Of a stretch of DNA of 64,000 nt, positions 26,931-35,286 are shown piece after piece. Source of the stretch: an uncultured Treponema sp. Lineage in GTDB: Bacteria > Spirochaetota > Spirochaetia > Treponematales > Treponemataceae. Position 1 is the first letter of the stretch; each line of letters opens with the position of its first letter. The position numbers were made by a program, and so were the translations under genes. The notes under the pieces are model-generated. The model was not told where the DNA came from. It searched no databases and was given only the letters and a program-made list of their open reading frames with translations. The stretch is taken from assembly GCA_900317625.1 (NCBI GenBank), contig ONHK01000001.1, positions 62,001-126,000 on the forward strand, given 5' to 3'.

Positions 26931-27722
26931 TTAAACGTGCCGACGGATTCCATCAAATTTTATATCATACAGAAAAAGACCTTTTGCCGGTGCAGTCGCT
27001 CCGGCTTTTGTGCGATCTTTTGCCTCCAGAATTTTCTGAAAAGAATCTTCCGACGCATTATTTTTATCAAGATTTACGAGCGTTCCTGTGATTGTGCGTA
27101 CCATTTTCCACAAAAATGCGTTGGCTTCTATTTCAAAAACAACAATTTCCTTGCCGTCCGGAAAAGAATTTTGCCTGAAAAAGAGTGCGCCTTCCAAATA
27201 TCTGAAAGTTGAAAGGCTTTCGTCTCCGCTGGCAGCAAAAGACGCGCAGTCAATTTCCCCGGAAAGGCATTTGCAGTAATTATTAAGGCGCTCGATATTC
27301 GGCTCATAATTCACGAACCACGAAAAACGGTTGTTGTTCGCAAGAATATTTTTTGGCGTTAGAAAATACCGGTAAATCCGGCTGGTTGCGCTTAGCCGCG
27401 CGTTGAAATCTTCTGGAACTTCACAAGATTCGGTGATACGAATATCCTGCGGCAAAAATGTATTCAGGGCACAGACATATTTTTCAACAGGAATTGAATC
27501 AATCGGTGAAAAAAAATTCGCTTTCTGCGCAACTGCATGAACGCCACTGTCAGTTCTGCCAGAGCCATAAAGCGTTACTGGCATTTTATGAAGTTTTTCA
27601 AGGGCATTTTCAACTTCACCCTGAACAGTCCTGAAAACATTTTTTTTCTCTGCTGAATCTTGGCGTTGCCATCCGCAAAAATCAGTTCCATCATACGAAA
27701 TTGTAAGAAGAATATTACGCAC
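26931..27722 (-). CDS. truA: tRNA pseudouridine(38-40) synthase TruA
   Basis: 263 residues. The catalytic motif YGSGRTDSGVHAVAQ holds the essential Asp near residue 58. ISYDGTDFCGWQRQ opens the protein, and FLWKMVRTITGTLV (about 205) is the second family motif. It modifies positions 38-40 of the anticodon stem in several tRNAs. It is the last gene of the dxs-to-truA operon, starting 14 nt after the DUF2225 gene. Confidence 0.96.
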   Translation of the reverse strand: MRNILLTISYDGTDFCGWQRQDSAEKKNVFRTVQGEVENALEKLHKMPVTLYGSGRTDSGVHAVAQKANFFSPIDSIPVEKYVCALNTFLPQDIRITESCEVPEDFNARLSATSRIYRYFLTPKNILANNNRFSWFVNYEPNIERLNNYCKCLSGEIDCASFAASGDESLSTFRYLEGALFFRQNSFPDGKEIVVFEIEANAFLWKMVRTITGTLVNLDKNNASEDSFQKILEAKDRTKAGATAPAKGLFLYDIKFDGIRRHV

Positions 27723-27736
27723 AGTCAGCCCTTTTA

Positions 27737-28624
27737 TTAAAATTCATCATCGTTAAGTTCTTTTGTAAGCAAATCATAAAGATTTCTGGCTTTTTCAAGA
27801 AGCGGCCCCGGTTTATTTTTAGAAGATTTTCCAAGCCCGAAAATTCTTGCGATTGCCGTTTTTGACTCAGAAAGTTTTTTTAGCCTAAGCTGCAAATCTT
27901 CCTGCTGGCCATATTTATATTCAAGAAGTCCACAAAGATAAATTACGCCGTCCCAGCCATAGTTTTTGTCCATATCAGGACCAAAATTATTCAAAGTTGA
28001 ACTTTTTTCAGTCCTTGAAGTTTCACACACAATCGCCTGCTGATAAAAAAACAGTGCCTTCCGGTACATGACATCAGAAATATACTTAAAATTATGTTCT
28101 GGGACAGCCATATCAAGTTCTCGGGTAAGCCAAGCCATCCGCAAAGAAAGAAAAGCGCTTTTCATAGTAGGAAGATGATCAGCCGGCATTTTGCTGTAAG
28201 TAAGGAGCGCAAGATAATACATTGCGCAACCGTCGTACAAAGTCCGCTCTTTCTTTAAATTGAAATGAGGAAAAATTGTCTCACATTTTTCACGGCGTTC
28301 CTCTCGGGAATCAAAAAGCGCATCCGTTGTGTTTTTGTCGCGCAATTCTTTAAAGTCACTCCAAATCAATGCAGTATAACAATTTGGGCAAGCCCCGATT
28401 TCATAAATCAACGGATAGATCCGCCCGAATTTCGCAGAAGGCTCAAAAGTTCTGTGCAAATCATCTGAAAGTTTTCCTGCAATCATTCGTCCGTTTCCAC
28501 TGAGCATAACTTCTTTTTCAAAAGTTTTTTTGCAGACCGGACAAGTGCATTTTTCTTTTGACCAATATGAAATCGCAGGTTTCTTTTTTTCACCGGCAGC
28601 AGTTGATTTTTTTACGACAGCCAC
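27737..28624 (-). CDS. DUF2225 family zinc-ribbon/TPR-like protein
   Basis: 295 residues. The N-terminal domain has CTCPVCKKTFEKEVML (CxxC near residues 26-29) and ACPNCYTALIW (CxxC near residues 89-92), which together would bind one zinc. LSDDLHRTFEP and RIYPLIYEIG between them are DUF2225 hallmarks. The remaining 190 residues are helical, with TPR-like repeats (YRKALFFYQQAIVCE). Function is unknown; the family is common in Clostridia and spirochaetes. It sits 11 nt after acpS. Confidence 0.85.
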   Translation of the reverse strand: MAVVKKSTAAGEKKKPAISYWSKEKCTCPVCKKTFEKEVMLSGNGRMIAGKLSDDLHRTFEPSAKFGRIYPLIYEIGACPNCYTALIWSDFKELRDKNTTDALFDSREERREKCETIFPHFNLKKERTLYDGCAMYYLALLTYSKMPADHLPTMKSAFLSLRMAWLTRELDMAVPEHNFKYISDVMYRKALFFYQQAIVCETSRTEKSSTLNNFGPDMDKNYGWDGVIYLCGLLEYKYGQQEDLQLRLKKLSESKTAIARIFGLGKSSKNKPGPLLEKARNLYDLLTKELNDDEF

Positions 28625-28635
28625 TTGTTCCGCTC

Positions 28636-29010
28636 CTAGATTTTTTCAATTATTAAATACGCAACCGCATATTCTTTTTCATGACTTAATGATACATGAA
28701 TTTTTGCATTTCCGCATTTTTTTTTTAATAATTCCGCGGCTTCATTTTGAAGAATCAGCTCAGGTTTTCCAAATTCATCGTTTTTTATAAAAACATCCTG
28801 AAGCCTAAACCCCGCAAGTCCAGTTCCAATCGCCTTGCCAAACGCTTCTTTTGCCGCAAAACGAGCCGCATAATGTTCCGCAGATGCCTGAATTGAGCCG
28901 CAGGAATTCATTTCGGCAGGATTAAAAAAGCGTTGAACCATATTTTTGTCCTGAATCCATTTTTTCATGCGTTCAACTTTTACAATATCAATTCCAATTC
29001 CGTATATCAT
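28636..29010 (-). CDS. acpS: Holo-[acyl-carrier-protein] synthase
   Basis: 124 residues. YGIGIDIVKVERM at residues 3-15 carries the Mg-binding Asp, and ARFAAKEAFGKAIGTG (about 50-65) carries the second acidic ligand and Lys. LSHEKEYAVAYLII closes the fold. It transfers 4'-phosphopantetheine from CoA to acyl carrier protein, activating fatty-acid synthesis. The start overlaps the cdaR stop by 4 nt. Confidence 0.95.
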   Translation of the reverse strand: MIYGIGIDIVKVERMKKWIQDKNMVQRFFNPAEMNSCGSIQASAEHYAARFAAKEAFGKAIGTGLAGFRLQDVFIKNDEFGKPELILQNEAAELLKKKCGNAKIHVSLSHEKEYAVAYLIIEKI

Positions 29011-30065
29011 TCAGCCTTCTTTTCAGATTTTTCCTGCGAAACTGAGTTTTCTGCACTTTCAGATTTTTCCGGGATTTCAGTTTCCTGCTGGTTTTCTGAT
29101 TCTGAAGAAATATTTTCCGCGATTTTTTCCGAAACCTTCAAAAATACAGTTTCAGCAGATTTAGATTCAATTTTAATTCCGTCCGGAACGTAGAATTCCA
29201 ACGGAATTTCGTATTCTCCCGGTTCTGAAATATCTTTCAGATTTGCAAAGACAACGCCTTTTTCCGGGTTGAAATCATCCAAATTCAAGACTGCTCCAGA
29301 TGCAGAAAAATCAATTCTTGGAAGTTCTGTTAAAATCTCAAATCTTTCGTCAAGATTTAAAATCTCCGGAACAATTTTTTCATATTTTCGGGTTTCTTCA
29401 ACAGGTTCAATTTTTACAGTGACTTTAAAATCGCTTTCCGGAAGAATTTTTATTTTTGAGTTAAAAGCTGTATCAAGTTTGGTATCAAGAGAAAAACTGG
29501 TCGCCGCACCATCAACAATAACTTTTTTTGTGTAGATACGCTTTGTTTTTTCAACAATTCTTGAAGGGCCAACAACTTTTACCGTCGCAGGAGAAACATC
29601 AAATTTTGAAATTTTATATCCATAGGCGGGAGTTCCAGAAGGGGCAACTTCAATAGGAATATATTTCAAAATCTTTTCGTCCAGAAGGGCATTCACCGTT
29701 TCTGTTTTCACACGACATTCAAATGTGTCAAGAAGCTCCAGCTTTTCAGAAACTGAAACAGAAACCGGAACTGTATATTCGCCAGGCTCTGTAAAATTGC
29801 TCAAATCAACTTTTGCGGAAAAATCACTTTCCTGAATAAAAGCCATATTTTCCTTTGTTGTAGTCACAAGAACTTTCACAAATTTCGGAAGATTTGCAGC
29901 CGGCATCATAAGCCCTTCCGCTTCCACAGTAAGAGGAACTGTAAATGTTTTTTTCTGCAAAGAAGTTGTTCTATTATAAATGTAAAGAAAGAACGCAAGA
30001 ATAAGACATATAACTTTTGCGGCCCAGTTATTTGAAATCCGGTCAATCAGCTTGTTTATGTTCAT
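29007..30065 (-). CDS. cdaR: CdaR, YbbR-domain regulator of diadenylate cyclase
   Basis: 352 residues from the ATG at 30065, chosen because GGAGGA lies 8 nt upstream and the protein then begins just before its membrane helix (about residues 15-32, AAKVICLILAFFLYIYN). Three to four YbbR repeats fill the periplasmic part (repeated VTVKIEP, PGEYTVPVSV and PGEYEIPLEF strands). The last 40 residues are Glu/Ser-rich. CdaR proteins bind CdaA and tune c-di-AMP output. It overlaps cdaA by 23 nt. Confidence 0.9.
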   Translation of the reverse strand: MNINKLIDRISNNWAAKVICLILAFFLYIYNRTTSLQKKTFTVPLTVEAEGLMMPAANLPKFVKVLVTTTKENMAFIQESDFSAKVDLSNFTEPGEYTVPVSVSVSEKLELLDTFECRVKTETVNALLDEKILKYIPIEVAPSGTPAYGYKISKFDVSPATVKVVGPSRIVEKTKRIYTKKVIVDGAATSFSLDTKLDTAFNSKIKILPESDFKVTVKIEPVEETRKYEKIVPEILNLDERFEILTELPRIDFSASGAVLNLDDFNPEKGVVFANLKDISEPGEYEIPLEFYVPDGIKIESKSAETVFLKVSEKIAENISSESENQQETEIPEKSESAENSVSQEKSEKKAE

Positions 30066-30864
30066 AGATTGTGTCCTCCATATTGAATGAGTCCGGAATG
30101 ATTTCCAGAAGATTTTCAAGAATTTTTGTCAAATCTTTTACGGAAAGGTCATAATGAAGTTTTGAATCATAAGCAAGGCTCAAAGCACCGGTTTCCTCTG
30201 AAACAACAAGAACGACTGCGTCAGAAACTTCTGAAAGTCCAAGAGCCGCACGATGGCGCGTTCCAAATGTTTTTTTGATGTCATACTGCTCGCTCAAAGG
30301 TAAAAAACAACCGGCGGCAACAACTTTTCCACCTTGAATGATACAAGCTCCGTCGTGCAAAGGCGTATCCATTCCAAAAATTGTAACCAGCAGACTAGAA
30401 GAAAGATCCGCATCCAGTTTTGTACCAGACTGAATTATGTCATCAAGTTTTGTATGCCGCAAAAAAACCGCAAGCATTCCTCTTTTTTGTTTTGAAAGCA
30501 TTTCCGCGGCAATAAGAACAGAGTCAACATAAGTATGCTTTGAACGGTGTCCGAACGCAAACCATTGATTTTGTCCAAGCCGCAAAAAAAGTTTCCTGAC
30601 TTCAGGCTGAAAAACAATCGCAAGTCCGATAATTATAACAGGAGCCGCAGTCTGAAAAATCCACAGCAAAGTGTCTAGCTTTAAAAGAAAAGCCACAAAA
30701 TAAGAAATCAAAAGAATTACAGCCGCCTTCAAAATCTGAATGCTGTTCGTTTTTACCATAACCTGATAAGCTTTATATAAAACAAATGTGATAAAACCTA
30801 TATCAAGAACTGGTCGCACAAAATTATAAACCGAAAGAATGCTGTCAATATCAATTGATTTCAC
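30043..30864 (-). CDS. cdaA: Diadenylate cyclase CdaA
   Basis: 273 residues. Three transmembrane helices (about residues 12-90) precede the DAC (DisA_N) domain. The catalytic DGA motif is in TPLHDGACIIQGGKVVAAGCFLPLS (about residues 167-190), and RHR is in FGTRHRAALGLSE (about 205). It makes c-di-AMP from two ATP at the membrane. In Firmicutes cdaA-cdaR is followed by glmM; here it is followed by acpS and preceded by folP and dxs. Confidence 0.95.
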   Translation of the reverse strand: MKSIDIDSILSVYNFVRPVLDIGFITFVLYKAYQVMVKTNSIQILKAAVILLISYFVAFLLKLDTLLWIFQTAAPVIIIGLAIVFQPEVRKLFLRLGQNQWFAFGHRSKHTYVDSVLIAAEMLSKQKRGMLAVFLRHTKLDDIIQSGTKLDADLSSSLLVTIFGMDTPLHDGACIIQGGKVVAAGCFLPLSEQYDIKKTFGTRHRAALGLSEVSDAVVLVVSEETGALSLAYDSKLHYDLSVKDLTKILENLLEIIPDSFNMEDTIYEHKQAD

Positions 30865-30885
30865 TTTTGTATCCTCTGATTTTTG

Positions 30886-31704
30886 CTATCTATTAATATA
30901 CTCCAAGACTTTCAAAGTATCTACAGTTTCTTTTACATCATGAACGCGCACAAGTTCCGCACCATACATCACAGAAATCAAGTCCGCGGCCAAAGTTCCA
31001 GCCAAGCGGTCTGGAATATCACGACCAGTAATCTGCCCGATGCAAGTTTTTCTAGAAAGAGCCATAAGAATCTTGTATTTTTTTCCGCAAAGCTCGCCAA
31101 TATGTTTTATAAGCGCAACATTTCCTTCAAGATTTTTTCCAAACCCGATTCCTGGATCCACAATTATTTTTTCAGGAGCAATTCCCGAATTTTCCGCAAA
31201 TGCGCATCGTTCCAGAAGATAATTATTCACTTCGTTAAAAATATCTTTATAATCTGTATTTGCCTGCATTTCTGAAGGAATTCCCCTTTTATGCATCAAA
31301 ATAACAGGAATTTTTGTCTCCGCACAGAAAGCTGCCATTTCAGAATCGTCCTCAAGCGCAGAAATATCGTTCAAAATATCCGCACCGGCTTCGAACGCAG
31401 CTTTCATAACATTCTTTTTCCTTGTGTCAACAGAAATTGCGATGTCTGAAGATTTTCTGATTTTCTCAATAACCGGAACAATCCGGCGGATTTCCTCATC
31501 TTCTGCAACATATTCGCTTCCCGGACGGGTTGATTCACCGCCAACATCAATTATATCAGCACCATCATCTATCAGTTTCAACGCCTCATCAGCCCCACCA
31601 CGGCTTCCTTCCCAAAAAGAATCATTCGTGGCGTTCACAATTCCCATGACAAACGCAGGAAGTTTTGTGGCAATAGTTCTGTCGCGAAGTTTTAGTTCAA
31701 TCAT
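30886..31704 (-). CDS. folP: Dihydropteroate synthase
   Basis: 272 residues. The TIM-barrel motifs FVMGIVNATNDSFWEGS (residues 18-34), GADIIDVGGESTRPGSE (about 49-65) and VDPGIGFGKNLEGN (about 182) are all present. It condenses p-aminobenzoate with dihydropterin pyrophosphate in folate synthesis and is the sulfonamide target. No change in the sulfonamide pocket can be judged from sequence alone. Gaps of 18 and 21 nt to dxs and cdaA support one operon. Confidence 0.96.
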   Translation of the reverse strand: MIELKLRDRTIATKLPAFVMGIVNATNDSFWEGSRGGADEALKLIDDGADIIDVGGESTRPGSEYVAEDEEIRRIVPVIEKIRKSSDIAISVDTRKKNVMKAAFEAGADILNDISALEDDSEMAAFCAETKIPVILMHKRGIPSEMQANTDYKDIFNEVNNYLLERCAFAENSGIAPEKIIVDPGIGFGKNLEGNVALIKHIGELCGKKYKILMALSRKTCIGQITGRDIPDRLAGTLAADLISVMYGAELVRVHDVKETVDTLKVLEYINR

Positions 31705-31722
31705 TTTTTCCTCTTTATTTTT

Positions 31723-33633
31723 TTACTTTTTTAAAATTTCAAGCGCCGCATCCCGAAGATTTTCAGGAGCAAGCCCAGCCTGCAAAAGAACCTGATTTCT
31801 TGTTCCCTGATGATAAAATTCTTCCGGAAAAGCCTTTACCGCAACTTTTTCAATTCCGTTTTCCGCACAAAGCCGGACAAGATATTCGCTGATTCCGCCG
31901 GTTTCCATTCCATCTTCAACAAAAACAATTCCATCGTAATTTTTTGCAATGTTCAAAAAATATTCTTCATCAAAAGGTTTTATAAATCGCAAAGAATAAA
32001 TGTCGCAAAGAACATTATCAAAAGAAAGCGAGCGAGAAGCCGTTAAAACTTCAGAATACATTCCACCGGTTGTAACAAAAAGAACTTTATGAACAGAATC
32101 AGAAGCTGAATCTTCAAACTGAACAGCAAACGAAGGCTCAAAATCCATCGCAGAAACAAAAATTCCTCTGCCTTCCTTTACATCTTGACTGAACGCAGGA
32201 ACTTCTGTAGGACAAGACATTTTCGGATATCTGATGACAACTGCCTTGTCTGTCTGAGCGGCATAATTCAGGCAGATGGACAAATCTTTTGCGCTTGCCG
32301 GCGACATTATTTTTATATTCGGAATCGGGCGGAAAAGAGAAATATCAAAAAGCCCTTGATGCGTTTCCCCATCGTTTGGAACTGCTCCTGCTCTGTCAAG
32401 AACAATTACAGCCCTAAGATTTTGAAGAGCAATATCGTGGATAAGCTGATCCACCGCGCGCTGCATAAAAGTTGAATAAATGCAGACAACCGGAAGCAAT
32501 CCGCCGCGGGAAAGTCCGCCTGCAAAGGTAACAGCGTGTTCCTCCGCAATTCCAACATCAAAAAAACGTTCTGGATAATGACGCGCAAATGTGTCTAGTC
32601 CAGTTCCTTTAGACATCGCCGCTGTAACAGCAACAATATCGTTTCTTTTCAAGGCAAGATCCATCAACGCATTGCTGAAACTTTCCGTAAAACTAAGAGT
32701 GTCAAATTTCTCAACAGTTCCGTCGCTGATTGCAAAAGGTCCAACGCCATGAAATCTTTCTGGATGATCTTCCGCCGGACTGTAGCCTTTTCCCTTTTTT
32801 GTAATCACATGAACAACAACAGGATGCTTCATATTTTTCACGCGGTTAAAAATTGTCTCAAGCTCTTTTTCGTTGTGTCCGTCAAGCGGTCCTACATATT
32901 CAAATCCGAAATCGGTAAAAAGATTATTGGAAAGCAAAAGCCCTTTCAATCCACGCTTGAACCTGAAAACAAATTTTGTAAGAATTTTATTTATTCCAGG
33001 AATTTTCTGGATAAAACGGTCAACATTGTGCCTGAACGACTGATACGGAGAAGTCATTGTAATGCGGCTCAGGTAACTTGAGATTGCACCAGTATTGTGG
33101 TCAATTGACATCTGGTTGTCGTTCACTATAACTATAAGATTTTTTCCAAGCTGTCCTGCGTTAGAAAGAGCCTCAAAAGCCATTCCGCCAGTAAGAGCAC
33201 CATCACCAATAACAGCAATCACTTTTCCATCTTTATGCTGAATATCCCGCGCAACAAGAAGCCCCAAGGCAGAAGAAATAGAAGTTGAAGAATGACCATT
33301 GTCAAAATAATCGTGAGGAGATTCCTCTTTTTTTGTAAAACCAGAAAGCCCATTCTCAGTTCTTAATGTTGAAAACTGTCCGTACCGTCCTGTAAGAAGT
33401 TTATGCGCATAACACTGGTGGCTAACATCCCAGATAACCGCATCTTTCGGACTTTCAAAAACACGGTGAAGCGCGATTGTAAGTTCAACAACACCAAGAT
33501 TGCTCGCAAGATGACCGCCGTTTTTTCCTACAACATCAATAATTGTCCTGCGGATTTCCGAAGCAAGTTCCTTCAGCTGTTTTTGCGAGTATTTTTTTAT
33601 ATCATCTGGCGAATGAATCGACGAAAGCAACAC
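31723..33633 (-). CDS. dxs: 1-deoxy-D-xylulose-5-phosphate synthase
   Basis: 636 residues from a GTG at 33633 with GAGG 5 nt upstream. The thiamine-diphosphate motif GDGALTGGMAFEALSNAG lies near residues 145-162. DVGIAEEHAVTFAGGLS is the transketolase pyrimidine domain, and YSTFMQRAVDQLIHDIALQ follows it. It makes DXP from pyruvate and glyceraldehyde 3-phosphate, feeding isoprenoids and thiamine or pyridoxal. It is the first gene of a seven-gene cluster, but a strong terminator ends only 15 nt upstream of the GTG, so the source of its transcript is unclear. Confidence 0.96.
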   Translation of the reverse strand: MLLSSIHSPDDIKKYSQKQLKELASEIRRTIIDVVGKNGGHLASNLGVVELTIALHRVFESPKDAVIWDVSHQCYAHKLLTGRYGQFSTLRTENGLSGFTKKEESPHDYFDNGHSSTSISSALGLLVARDIQHKDGKVIAVIGDGALTGGMAFEALSNAGQLGKNLIVIVNDNQMSIDHNTGAISSYLSRITMTSPYQSFRHNVDRFIQKIPGINKILTKFVFRFKRGLKGLLLSNNLFTDFGFEYVGPLDGHNEKELETIFNRVKNMKHPVVVHVITKKGKGYSPAEDHPERFHGVGPFAISDGTVEKFDTLSFTESFSNALMDLALKRNDIVAVTAAMSKGTGLDTFARHYPERFFDVGIAEEHAVTFAGGLSRGGLLPVVCIYSTFMQRAVDQLIHDIALQNLRAVIVLDRAGAVPNDGETHQGLFDISLFRPIPNIKIMSPASAKDLSICLNYAAQTDKAVVIRYPKMSCPTEVPAFSQDVKEGRGIFVSAMDFEPSFAVQFEDSASDSVHKVLFVTTGGMYSEVLTASRSLSFDNVLCDIYSLRFIKPFDEEYFLNIAKNYDGIVFVEDGMETGGISEYLVRLCAENGIEKVAVKAFPEEFYHQGTRNQVLLQAGLAPENLRDAALEILKK

Positions 33634-33648
33634 AATAACCTCTCACTT

Positions 33649-33685
33649 AAAAAAAAGACCGGGACAAAAACTTCTGACCCGGTCT
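33649..33685 (-). terminator. Intrinsic terminator between the COX24-like gene and dxs
   Basis: AGACCGGG (33685-33678 on the minus strand) pairs with CCCGGTCT (33663-33656), then T at 33656-33649. The 8-bp GC-rich stem has a 14-nt loop. It lies just before the dxs start. Confidence 0.88.
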
Positions 33686-33706
33686 CTCAAGACATATCAA
33701 AGTAAA

Positions 33707-33796
33707 CTACTTTGCCTTATGTCTATTTTTTCTAAGCATCTTCTTACGCTTATGTGTCGCCATCTTCTGGCGTTTTCGTTTCTTTCCACAAGGCAC
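33707..33796 (-). CDS. 29-residue basic AURKAIP1/COX24-domain (bS22-like) protein
   Basis: A GTG at 33796 with GAGGGG 7 nt upstream opens a 29-codon frame. It begins PCGKKRKRQKMATHKRKK and ends MLRKNRHKAK, so over half the residues are Lys or Arg. The THKRKKxLRKNRHK pattern is that of small COX24/AURKAIP1-domain proteins annotated in Bacteroidetes and spirochaetes; related bS22 is a small-subunit ribosomal protein in mycobacteria, so ribosome association is likely. It has its own promoter and terminator, so it is a complete single-gene unit rather than a fragment. Confidence 0.85.
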   Translation of the reverse strand: MPCGKKRKRQKMATHKRKKMLRKNRHKAK

Positions 33797-33827
33797 GATG
33801 GCACCCCTCTACTAGTAAAGTAGATTC

Positions 33828-33856
33828 ATTATCTTACAAATAACAGCTTAGGTCAA
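33828..33856 (-). promoter_or_regulatory. Promoter of the COX24-like gene
   Basis: On the minus strand TTGACC (33856-33851), 17 bp, GATAAT (33833-33828). The leader is about 25 nt and includes the short hairpin CTAC/GTAG and GAGGGG. Confidence 0.65.
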
Positions 33857-33860
33857 TACT

Positions 33861-34820
33861 TCAAAGCTGAATTTCTTCAAAATATTGTTTTAAATTCCTT
33901 TGGACTTCAAGATACATTTTTTCATCATCCGAAGCATCAATTTTTACCGCGCCGGGAATATCCGCCATAAAAGTATACTGTTTTTTTGCATATTTTCTGC
34001 TGTCATGCTGAATTTCAAGCAAAACCTGCTCCGAATCAGAGCGCAAAGTTCCATCCTCCAAAAACCATTCACGGTAACCAATCGCCTGCATTCCAGGCGC
34101 AGATTTTCCAAAACCTTTTTTGTACAGAGAATGAATTTCCTGCTCAAGTCCATTCTCAAACATTTTTTCAACACGTAAATTTATCCGTTCATACAATTTT
34201 TCCCGGGGAGTTTCAAGAATCAGCACTTTAAAATTGAAATTCTCGCGCATTTTTGTACTCATTTTAAAAGATGAACGGGGTTTTCCAGTTGAATAGAAAA
34301 CTTCCAGCGCCCGGCAAATCCTGTACTCATCATTCACATTGATTTTTGCCGCACTTTCGGGATCAACGGACTTCAACTCTGCGTAAAGAATTTCCTTTCC
34401 TTCTTTTTTTATTCTTTCTTTTAATTGATTTCTTATTTTTTCATCTGAAACAGGCGTTTCCGGAAGCCCAAGAATAAAATTCCGGATATAAAATCCAGTT
34501 CCTCCGGCAACCAACGGAATTTTTCCGCGTGAAAAAATTTCCGAGCAGCAAGAATCCGCCCTAGAGACAAAATCCGCCACAGAAAACTGGCAATCCGGCT
34601 CCAAAATATCTATAAGATGATGTTTTAATTCTTTTCTTTCGTTTTCATCAGGTTTTGCAGTTCCAATATCAAGTCCTTTATAAACCTGCATTGAATCTGC
34701 ACTTATAAGCTCAGCCTTGTCTTTAAAACAAGAGAGACTGCTTTTTCCAAAAAGTTTTATGGATAAAGCAGTCTTTCCTGATGCAGTTGGTGCGAATAGC
34801 ACAATAACTGGTATCCGCAT
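33861..34820 (-). CDS. miaA: tRNA dimethylallyltransferase
   Basis: 319 residues. The P-loop is APTASGKTALS (residues 10-20), with Ala where most MiaA have Gly. SADSMQVYKGLDIGTAKP (about 40-57) binds substrate, and LVAGGTGFYIRNFI (about 105) and MQAIGYREW (about 245) are further family motifs. It adds the isopentenyl group to A37 of UNN-decoding tRNAs. It follows rpoZ by 6 nt and is probably co-transcribed. Confidence 0.95.
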   Translation of the reverse strand: MRIPVIVLFAPTASGKTALSIKLFGKSSLSCFKDKAELISADSMQVYKGLDIGTAKPDENERKELKHHLIDILEPDCQFSVADFVSRADSCCSEIFSRGKIPLVAGGTGFYIRNFILGLPETPVSDEKIRNQLKERIKKEGKEILYAELKSVDPESAAKINVNDEYRICRALEVFYSTGKPRSSFKMSTKMRENFNFKVLILETPREKLYERINLRVEKMFENGLEQEIHSLYKKGFGKSAPGMQAIGYREWFLEDGTLRSDSEQVLLEIQHDSRKYAKKQYTFMADIPGAVKIDASDDEKMYLEVQRNLKQYFEEIQL

Positions 34821-34826
34821 ATTATT

Positions 34827-35036
34827 TTATCTGTTCGATGCGTCTTCGATTCTGTAAGTTACTTTATTGCAGAACAACTGTCTGGCAGCCAAAGAAACTG
34901 CTTTTCCTGCATTTTTTTCAATCTCAGGATCATTGATTTTTGACATCTGATAAGCACGGCGACTTGCGGCAACCGTAATCATATAAATATTATCTTTAAA
35001 ACCAATCAACTGTTCCAAAGGAAAAATTGTATTCAT
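34827..35036 (-). CDS. rpoZ: RNA polymerase omega subunit
   Basis: 69 residues from the ATG at 35036, preceded by GAGGTGG; a GTG 9 nt earlier overlaps that ribosome-binding site and is rejected. ITVAASRRAYQMSK (about 22-35) is the omega signature, followed by the ...NAGKAVSLAARQL helix. Omega helps assemble RNA polymerase and forms part of the ppGpp site in some bacteria. Its promoter is clear (35098-35126). Confidence 0.88.
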   Translation of the reverse strand: MNTIFPLEQLIGFKDNIYMITVAASRRAYQMSKINDPEIEKNAGKAVSLAARQLFCNKVTYRIEDASNR

Positions 35037-35097
35037 TCTTACCACCTCAATTAAATGAAAATTTCAAAGTTCATGCTAAAAGCTAAATAATATTTCT

Positions 35098-35126
35098 ATT
35101 ATATACAAATTAAACTTTAACGTCAA
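35098..35126 (-). promoter_or_regulatory. Promoter of rpoZ-miaA
   Basis: On the minus strand TTGACG (35126-35121), 17 bp, TATAAT (35103-35098). The leader is about 55 nt. It lies downstream of the small-RNA terminator, so rpoZ is transcribed separately from that RNA. Confidence 0.75.
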
Positions 35127-35154
35127 ACAAAAGAAAAGCTGAAAAAACTGCACA

Positions 35155-35199
35155 TAAAAAAAACGAGGCTTCCGAAGAACAACGTTTCCAGAAGCCTCG
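35155..35199 (-). terminator. Terminator of the small RNA
   Basis: Nine perfect base pairs extended by about four more with two wobbles, a loop of about 10 nt, then T at 35163-35156. Confidence 0.85.
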
Positions 35200-35251
35200 C
35201 CGACCGATTTTCACGGTCATCGGAGAGAGTTTATCAGCTTATTTACAAGCT
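35155..35251 (-). ncRNA. Probable small RNA of about 97 nt, unknown family
   Basis: A transcript is predicted from the promoter at 35258-35286 to the terminator at 35155-35199. Three hairpins follow in order. The first is an AT-rich dyad TATCAGCTT/AAGCTGATA (35255-35232), partly before the start point. The second is GACCG/CGGTC (about 35219-35203). The third is a GC-rich terminator stem, CGAGGCTTC/GAAGCCTCG (35199-35191 with 35172-35164), ending in eight T. Between hairpins 1 and 2 lies a single-stranded CUCUCUCC, complementary to Shine-Dalgarno sequences. There is no reading frame. It does not match tmRNA, SRP or 6S RNA patterns that I know. Confidence 0.7.
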
Positions 35252-35257
35252 GATATT

Positions 35258-35286
35258 AATATACCACCAAGATAAAATGATGTCAA
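35258..35286 (-). promoter_or_regulatory. Promoter of the small RNA
   Basis: On the minus strand TTGACA (35286-35281), exactly 17 bp, TATATT (35263-35258), nearly consensus. Upstream A/T runs could act as an UP element. Confidence 0.75.
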
